Below, one piece after another: positions 33,973 to 39,566 of a stretch of 39,566 bases of DNA. Source of the DNA: Pseudomonadota bacterium. GTDB taxonomy: Bacteria > Pseudomonadota > Gammaproteobacteria > Steroidobacterales > Steroidobacteraceae. How positions within the stretch are numbered: the first letter of the stretch is position 1; every line of letters begins with the position of its first letter. Location of the stretch: positions 1-39,566 of the forward strand of contig JANXZZ010000334.1 in the NCBI GenBank assembly GCA_025355245.1, read 5' to 3'. The notes under the pieces were generated by a model. It did not search any database and had not been told where the DNA came from. It worked only from the letters and a program-made list of their open reading frames with translations. A program made the position numbers and the translations under genes.

Positions 33973-34596
33973 TCAGCTCGTGTAGGCGGTGATCAGCGCG
34001 CGCGCGGCCTTGGCGGCGTTCTCCGCGGGGCTGTGCTCGCCCTGGAAGGTCAGCCGCGAGAGATAGCTGCCTTCCCAGAGCAGCATCAGCGAGTCGCCGA
34101 GCGCATCGGCCTCGCGCGCGCCCATCCGCTGCGCGAGGTCGCGAAAGCGCCGGCGCATCTCCGACTTGAAGCCCTCGACCACGGCGCGCGCCGGATGGGC
34201 GGGGTCGGAAATCTCGACCGCGGCATTGGCAAGCGCGCAGCCGCGCGAGTCGAGCTTGCAGGTCTTGTTGAGCTGCGCCGCGAACAGCGACTCCGCCTGC
34301 GCGCGCGCGTTGCCTGCGTGCGGCGCGACCGTCTGGTCCCACCAGGCCCAGGCCTCGCGCTCCTGGCCGCGCAGGTACTCGGCGACCAGGGCGTCCTTGG
34401 AGCCGAAGCAGCGGTAGAAACTCATCTTGTTGGTGCCGGCCCCGCAGGCGATCGAATCGACGCCGACTGCCCGGATCCCGCGGCTGTAAAAGAGATCGCG
34501 CGCCGTCTGCATGATCCGGTCACGGACGCGCGGCTTCGCCGCTGGCGAAATAATCTCTTTATTTACAATTGTTTGCATCGCCTTCGGTCGATTCAT
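33973..34596 (-). CDS. TetR/AcrR family transcriptional regulator
   Basis: 207 residues. The N-terminal helix-turn-helix is clear: RIMQTARDLFYSRGIRAV, DSIACGAGTNKMSFYRCFG and SKDALVAEYL (about 27-76). The C-terminal ligand domain is helical (AQAESLFAAQLNKT, RRRFRDLAQRMG). The start at 34596 has GGAGA about 5 nt upstream. It is divergent from the RND efflux operon across a 196-nt gap containing two copies of an operator-like repeat, so it is very likely the local repressor of that operon and of itself, as AcrR is for acrAB. Ligand unknown. Confidence 0.93.
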   Translation of the reverse strand: MNRPKAMQTIVNKEIISPAAKPRVRDRIMQTARDLFYSRGIRAVGVDSIACGAGTNKMSFYRCFGSKDALVAEYLRGQEREAWAWWDQTVAPHAGNARAQAESLFAAQLNKTCKLDSRGCALANAAVEISDPAHPARAVVEGFKSEMRRRFRDLAQRMGAREADALGDSLMLLWEGSYLSRLTFQGEHSPAENAAKAARALITAYTS

Positions 34597-34608
34597 CAGA
34601 ATCTCCGC

Positions 34609-34637
34609 TTGACACGTTACTGACCGGTCACTAACTT
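34609..34637 (+). promoter_or_regulatory. sigma-70 promoter of the RND operon
   Basis: TTGACA (34609-34614), 17-nt spacer, TAACTT (34632-34637). The -35 is a perfect match and the spacing is optimal. The first operator repeat sits inside the spacer, so repressor binding would block the polymerase. The adaptor ATG is 155 nt downstream. Confidence 0.6.
34614..34635. promoter_or_regulatory. TetR operator copy 1
   Basis: ACGTTACTGACCGGTCACTAAC contains a near-perfect palindrome centred on ACCGGT (TTACTGACC / GGTCACTAA, one mismatch). The first 15 bases recur at 34649-34663. Confidence 0.6.
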
Positions 34638-34648
34638 ACCGTCTTACT

Positions 34649-34666
34649 ACGTTACTGACCGGTAAC
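34649..34666. promoter_or_regulatory. TetR operator copy 2
   Basis: ACGTTACTGACCGGTAAC repeats the first 15 bases of copy 1 exactly, 35 nt downstream, and itself is framed by GTTAC and GTAAC. The pair would place two repressor dimers about three helical turns apart. Confidence 0.55.
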
Positions 34667-34792
34667 ACCCGGTGCCTAGCATCGGAGTGTTGCACCGACA
34701 AGTCAAGCCGATTCGGGCTTGGCGGACGAGGGGTCAGCGCAACGGTCCCGGGGGTCCCCGGGGCAGGGCACAGGAACTGTCGGGAGCCGCAC

Positions 34793-36052
34793 ATGCCGAT
34801 CAAGAAGTTGTTTGAGCGAAAGATTCTCGTGTCCACCGCCTCCGCGCTCGTGGCGGTCGCTGGCGTCCTGCTCCTCGTCGGCACCGTGCGCTCGGGCAAC
34901 AAGGCGGGACCGGTGGCGGCCGCGCCGCTCACCGAAGTCACGGTCGCGGAGGTCATCCACCGGCCGCTCCGCGAGTGGCAGGAATTCAGCGGCCGGCTGC
35001 AGGCCGTCAACACGGTGGACGTGCGGCCGCGGGTCAGCGGCTACGTCGATCGGGTCGCGTTCGCCGACGGCGCGCGCGTAAAGAAGGGACAGCTGCTGTT
35101 CCAGATCGATCCGCGCCCGTTCCAGACCGAGGTGGACCGGCTGAGCGCGGAACGCACCCGTAGCGTCGCGGATCTCGAGCTCGCGCGCGCCAACCGTGCG
35201 CGTGCCGAACGCCTGATCGGCGCGCACGCGATCTCGCGCGAGGAGTACGAGAAGCTCGGCGCCGCCGAGACCTCGGCACAAGGCGCCCTCGGATCGGTCG
35301 ATGCGTCCCTCGCCGCCGCGCGCCTCAATCGCGAGTTCGCGGAAGTCCGCGCAGCGATCGACGGCCACGTATCGCGCGCCGCGGTCACGGCCGGCAACCT
35401 GGTCACGAGCGCGAGCCTGCTGACCACGCTCGTATCGGACGATCCGGTGTACGTTTACTTCGACGCCGACGAGCAGACCTACCTGCGCTACACGAAAGCG
35501 AGGCGTGCCGAGGCGCCCCGCGCTGCCGAGCCGAGCGGTGTCTTCATCGGGCTCGTCGACGAGGAGGGCTACCCGCACGCGGCGCAGCTCGACTTCATCG
35601 ACAACCGGGTCGATGCGACGACGGGGACGATCCGCGCCCGTGCATCGCTCGCGAACCCGGACGGTCGCTACACGCCGGGACTTTTCGCGCGGGTGCGGCT
35701 GGTGGGCGGCGAGGACCGCGACAGCGTGTTGATCGCGGATCGCGCGGTCGGCACGGATCTGTCCAAGAAGTTCGTGCTGACGCTCGGCGCGGACAACCGC
35801 ATCGAGTACCGGCTCGTCGAGCTAGGCCCCGAGATCAACGGCCTGCGCGTCGTGCAGACCGGCCTCGCCCCCGGAGAAACGATCGTCATCAACGGCCTGC
35901 AGCACGTGCGTCCGGGCCAGACCGTCGCCCCGACCCGCGTGCCGATGGGTAACGACCCGGCCGCGCTCGCGCAGGTGACTGCGCGCGCAAAGACGGGCGC
36001 ACTGGTGGCCCAGCTTCACCGCACTTCCGCATTCGTCGCCGCACCGCGCTGA
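34793..36052 (+). CDS. RND efflux periplasmic adaptor subunit, AcrA/MexE-like
   Basis: 419 residues. A hydrophobic N-terminal segment (about 10-29) anchors or exports it; there is no lipobox Cys. Then come the biotinyl-lipoyl half motifs RPRVSGYVDRVAFADGARV and KKGQLLFQIDPRPF, an alpha-hairpin coiled coil (RTRSVADLELARANRARAE), the second lipoyl half (VRAAIDGHVSRAAVTAGNLV), and the beta-barrel and membrane-proximal parts (FARVRLVGG, GLRVVQTGLAPGETIV). GGGAG lies 6 nt before the ATG. It starts the three-gene efflux operon, and the permease follows 31 nt later. Confidence 0.94.
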   Translation: MPIKKLFERKILVSTASALVAVAGVLLLVGTVRSGNKAGPVAAAPLTEVTVAEVIHRPLREWQEFSGRLQAVNTVDVRPRVSGYVDRVAFADGARVKKGQLLFQIDPRPFQTEVDRLSAERTRSVADLELARANRARAERLIGAHAISREEYEKLGAAETSAQGALGSVDASLAAARLNREFAEVRAAIDGHVSRAAVTAGNLVTSASLLTTLVSDDPVYVYFDADEQTYLRYTKARRAEAPRAAEPSGVFIGLVDEEGYPHAAQLDFIDNRVDATTGTIRARASLANPDGRYTPGLFARVRLVGGEDRDSVLIADRAVGTDLSKKFVLTLGADNRIEYRLVELGPEINGLRVVQTGLAPGETIVINGLQHVRPGQTVAPTRVPMGNDPAALAQVTARAKTGALVAQLHRTSAFVAAPR

Positions 36053-36083
36053 GGCGCGCACGGCACCCCGTGAAGGATCCGTC

Positions 36084-39000
36084 ATGAACTTTTCCCAGTT
36101 CTTCATCGGTCGCCCGATCTTTGCCGGCGTGCTGTCGGCATTGATCCTGCTCGCCGGCCTGATCGCACTCCCGTCGCTGCCGATCAGCGAGTACCCGGAG
36201 GTCGTCCCGCCGACCGTCGTCGTGCGCGCGACCTACCCGGGCGCCAACCCGAAGGTGATCGGCGAGACCGTCGCGAGCCCGCTCGAGCAATCGATCAACG
36301 GCGTCGAGGGCATGCTCTATCAGTCCTCGCAGGCGACCGCGGACGGCGTGATGACGCTGACGATCACCTTTGCGCTCGGCACCGACATCGACAAAGCGCA
36401 GGTGCAGGTCCAGAACCGCGTCGCGCAGACGCTACCGAAGCTCCCGGACGTCGTGCAACGCCTCGGCGTCATCACCAACAAGGCTTCTCCGGACCTCACG
36501 ATGGTCGTGCACCTCGTGTCGCCCGGGCAGCGCTACGACACTCTGTACCTGTCCAACTACGCGCTGTTGCGGGTGAAGGACGAGCTCGCCCGCCTCGACG
36601 GCGTCGGCGACGTGCAGGTGTTCGGCTCGGGTGCCTACTCGATGCGGATCTGACTCGACCCCGAAAAGGTCGCGAGCCGCGGCCTCACGGCCGACGACGT
36701 CATCCGCGCGGTGCGCGAGCAGAACCTGCAGGTGGCCGCCGGCCAGCTCGGCGCACCGCCCGTGCCCGGCGCAACCGAGTTCCAGGTCGCGATCAACACC
36801 AAGGGCCGACTCGCGACCGAGGACGATTTCCGTGGCGTCGTCATCAAGACCGGTGCGGAGGGCCAGCTCACCCGGCTCAGGGACGTCGCGCGGGTCGAGC
36901 TCGGTTCCGACACCTACGCGCTGCGCGCCCTGCTCGACAACGAGCCGGCCGCCGCGATCCCCATTTTCCAGCGTCCGGGAAGCAACGCGATCGCGATCTC
37001 CGAGCACGTGCGCGCAAAGATGGCGGAGCTCAAGCGCGACTTCCCGGAGGGCGTCGACTACAAGATCGTCTACGACCCGACCGTGTTCGTGCGCGGTTCC
37101 ATCGAGGCGGTCGTGCACACGCTGCTCGAGGCGCTGCTGCTGGTGGTCATCGTCGTGATCGTGTTCCTGCAGACCTGGCGCGCCTCGGTCATCCCGCTGA
37201 TCGCAGTGCCGGTGTCGCTGATCGGCACCTTTGCCGTCATGCACGTGCTTGGCTTCTCGCTGAACGCGCTGTCCTTGTTCGGGCTGGTGCTCGCGATCGG
37301 CATCGTCGTCGATGATGCGATCGTGGTGGTCGAGAACGTCGAGCGCAACATCAGCGCCGGGCTCGCGCCGCTGGCCGCTACGCGCCAGGCGATGCGCGAG
37401 GTCACGAGCCCGATCATCGCGACGGCGCTGGTCCTGTGCGCCGTGTTCGTGCCGACCGCGTTCATCAGCGGCCTCACCGGACAGTTCTACAAGCAGTTCG
37501 CGCTCACGATTGCGATCAGCACGGTCATCTCCGCATTCAATTCGCTGACGCTGTCGCCCGCGCTCGCGGCACTGCTCCTCAAGGAGCACGGCGCGGCGCC
37601 GGATCGGCTCACGCGCCTCATGAACCGCGCGCTCGGTGGGTTCTTCCGGCCGTTCAACCGGCTGTTCGCGCGCTTCTCGGACGGCTACGTCCGCGGCGTC
37701 GGCCGCGTGCTGCGCACGGGCGCCATCGTGCTCGTGGTCTACGGCGGGCTGATCGCGCTCACCTATCTCGGTTTCGCGCGCACGCCGAGCGGCTTCGTGC
37801 CGCAGCAGGACAAGCAATACCTGGTCGGCTTCGCGCAGCTACCCGATGCCGCGACGCTCGATCGGACCGATGCCGTGATCCGGCGCATGGGCGAGGTCGC
37901 GCTGCGGGAGCCCGGCGTCGAGCACGCCGTGTCGTTCCCCGGCCTCAGCATCAACGGCTTCACCAACAGCCCCAACTCGGGGATCGTGTTCGTGGCGCTG
38001 AAGCCCTTCGAAGAGCGCAAGGGTGCCGAGCTCTCGGCGGCTGCCATCGCGATGTCGCTCAACCGCAAGTTCGCCGGGATCCAGGACGCGTTCATCGCGA
38101 TCTTCCCGCCGCCGCCGGTCACGGGGCTTGGCACGATCGGCGGCTTTCGCCTGCAGATCGAAGACCGCAGCGGTCTTGGCTTCGAGGAGCTCTACAAGCA
38201 GACGCAGAACCTGATCGCGAAAGGCAACAAGACGCCCGAGCTCGGCGGCCTGTTCTCGAGCTTCCAGGTGAACGTGCCGCAGGTGGATGCGAACGTCGAT
38301 CGCGAGAAGGCGAAGTCACAGGGGGTCTCGATCCAGGACCTCTTCGACACGATGCAGATCTACCTGGGCTCGCTGTATGTCAACGACTTCAATGCCTTCG
38401 GTCGCACCTACGCCGTGACCGCGCAGGCGGAGCCGCGCTTTCGCCTGCAGCCCGAGGACATCGTGCGCCTGAAGACGCGAAATGCTGCCGGCGCCATGAT
38501 TCCGCTCGGCTCCTTCGTGACGGTGAAGCGCGCGTCGGGGCCCGACCGTGTCATGCACTACAACTCCTACGCGACGGCCGAGATCAACGGCGGGCCGGCC
38601 CCGGGGTTCAGCTCGGGGCAGGCGCAGGCCGCGATGGAAACGCTCGCACGGCAGGAATTGCCGAACGGCATGAGCTTCGAATGGACCGAGCTCACCTACC
38701 AGCAGATCATCGCCGGCAACACCGCTGCGCTCGTGTTCCCGCTCGTGGTGCTGCTCGTGTTCCTCGTGCTCGCGGCGCAGTACGAGAGCCTGAGCCTGCC
38801 GCTCGCGGTCATCCTGATCATGCCGATGGTGCTGCTCTCGGCCATTACCGGCGTGCAGCTGGCGCACGGCGACAACAACATCTTCACGCAGATAGCGCTG
38901 ATCGTGCTCGTGGGACTCGCCAGCAAGAACGCGATCCTGATCGTCGAGTTCGCCCGCGACCGCGAGGCGCAGGGCGTCGGCGCGCTCGAGGCGACGCTCG

Positions 39001-39287
39001 ATGCCGCGCGCCTGCGGCTGCGCCCGATCCTGATGACCTCGCTCGCATTCATCATGGGCGTCGTGCCGCTGGTGCTCTCGAGCGGCGCCGGCGCGGAAAT
39101 GCGCCACGCGATGGGCGTGGCGGTGTTCTCCGGGATGCTCGGCGTCACGGTCTTCGGCCTCGTGCTGACCCCACTCTTCTACGTGCTCGTGCGCCGGCTG
39201 GCCGGGCGCGCGCGCGAGCGCCGCGCGGCGCGTGCCGCCGGCAGCAAGGCGCTGCCAGCGCCGGCCGCGGCGGGAGGCACGCCATGA
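36084..39287 (+). pseudogene. RND efflux permease (HAE1/AcrB-like) with an internal TGA at codon 190
   Basis: One continuous frame of 1067 sense codons from ATG (AGGA 6 nt upstream) except for a single TGA at 36651-36653. Before it the protein reads VQVFGSGAYSMRI and after it LDPEKVASRGL; related permeases have MRIWLDP here, so the stop replaces a conserved Trp (TGG to TGA). All other AcrB marks are intact: TM4 proton-relay Asp pair in GIVVDDAIVVVEN, TM10 Lys in GLASKNAILIVEFA, 12 membrane segments and the two porter loops. Codon use is the same on both sides. The stop ends 13 codons before the next possible start, a GTG at 36711. If real, the pump is dead unless the UGA is read through; otherwise it is a sequencing error. 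The final TGA overlaps the next gene's ATG. Confidence 0.85.
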
Positions 39288-39566
39288 GCACCGCGAACCC
39301 GGGGGCGATCGTGAAATCACTGGTTGCCATCCTCGCGAGCGGCGCTCTGGTCGCCGCCTGCGCGGTCGGACCCGTCTACCACGCACCGTCGACGCTGCCG
39401 GCGTCGGTCGCGAACGCGGCGTCGCCCGGGTTTGCGACCCGCAGCCCCGAGGCCACGTGGTGGCAGGAATTTGCGGACCCCGAACTCGACAGCCTGGTGC
39501 AGCGGGCACTCGCGGCCAATCTCGACCTGCGCATCGCGCTCGACCGGGTGCTCGCGGCCCGTGCGG
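39284..39566 (+). CDS. outer-membrane efflux lipoprotein, NodT/OprM family (partial)
   Basis: The first 94 residues of a TolC-like outer-membrane factor, cut by the window edge. A signal peptide ends in the lipobox LVAAC with the lipid-bearing Cys at about residue 26, followed by AVGPVYHAP, the usual start of NodT-family proteins, then WWQEFADPELDSLVQRALAANLDLRIALDRV. ATG overlaps the permease stop (ATGA), so the genes are translationally coupled. It completes the tripartite pump with the adaptor and permease. Confidence 0.93.
   Translation, partial: MSTANPGAIVKSLVAILASGALVAACAVGPVYHAPSTLPASVANAASPGFATRSPEATWWQEFADPELDSLVQRALAANLDLRIALDRVLAARA

Noticed and set aside
36651-36653. UGA read as selenocysteine, or as Trp by a changed genetic code
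   Set aside because: Trp, not Cys, is conserved at this position, and several genes in the window (flavoprotein, M20, OsmC, permease end) terminate with TGA.
36432-37817. 461-residue minus-strand frame over the permease stop codon
   Set aside because: Shadow of the RND permease, rich in His, Asp and Arg without domain structure.
1-39566. CRISPR arrays, insertion sequences, tRNA/rRNA genes, prophage
   Set aside because: No regularly spaced repeats, transposase-like proteins, or structural RNA signatures were seen.

Overview
The window is GC-rich (roughly two thirds or more G+C by eye), densely coded bacterial chromosome. The protein families point to a proteobacterium, probably a gammaproteobacterium: YbiT-type ABC-F ATPase, PA4780-type RIO kinase, AcrAB/NodT-type efflux operon, Tat-exported enzymes, c-di-GMP signalling and a DUF2086 oxygenase. 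The exact lineage cannot be fixed from the sequence alone. I see no rRNA, tRNA, IS element, phage gene or CRISPR array.

Layout. 27-3003: YbiT-like ABC-F ATPase, a small hypothetical gene and an M24 peptidase gene broken by a frameshift, all on the minus strand. 3176-4340: a tiny DUF3096 membrane protein and a membrane-anchored MBL-fold hydrolase. 4455-7615: a compact minus-strand operon msrB-dipZ-msrA, encoding exported methionine sulfoxide repair with its own thiol-electron supply. 7821-8660: KfrA-like DNA-binding protein with a histone-H1-like tail. 8796-10503: a putative lipoprotein and an atypical M19 dipeptidase. 10596-13839: Tat-exported dienelactone hydrolase, OsmC peroxiredoxin and a DPP III-like metallopeptidase. 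14115-15763: Old Yellow Enzyme and an O6-alkylguanine methyltransferase. 15779-16576: exported alpha/beta hydrolase. 16625-21113: a translationally coupled sensor kinase and REC-GGDEF-EAL response regulator. 21417-23899: divergent glutathione S-transferase and a cNMP-binding/thioredoxin-reductase-like fusion. 23928-27352: MBL hydrolase and penicillin acylase. 27455-30097: YdcZ-type transporter, RIO kinase and DUF2086 2OG-Fe(II) oxygenase. 30216-32273: membrane-bound NarX-type histidine kinase. 32532-33959: exported M20 peptidase. 33973-39566: a TetR regulator divergent from an RND efflux operon (adaptor, permease, outer-membrane factor), with repeated operators in the promoter gap; the permease reading frame carries an internal TGA, and the last gene runs off the window.

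How the genes work together. Much of the content handles oxidative, electrophilic and toxic stress in the envelope: MsrA/MsrB/DipZ, OsmC, Old Yellow Enzyme, Ogt, GST, the TrxR-like flavoprotein, DUF2086 oxygenase and RND efflux. A second theme is exported hydrolases (M19, DPP III-like, penicillin acylase, M20, MBL, DLH). The strongest points for follow-up are the Met-rich linker in DipZ inside an Msr operon, the UGA exactly at a conserved Trp of the RND permease, the tandem TetR operators overlapping its promoter, the M19 homologue with half of its metal site missing, and the paired hairpins upstream of the RIO kinase gene.
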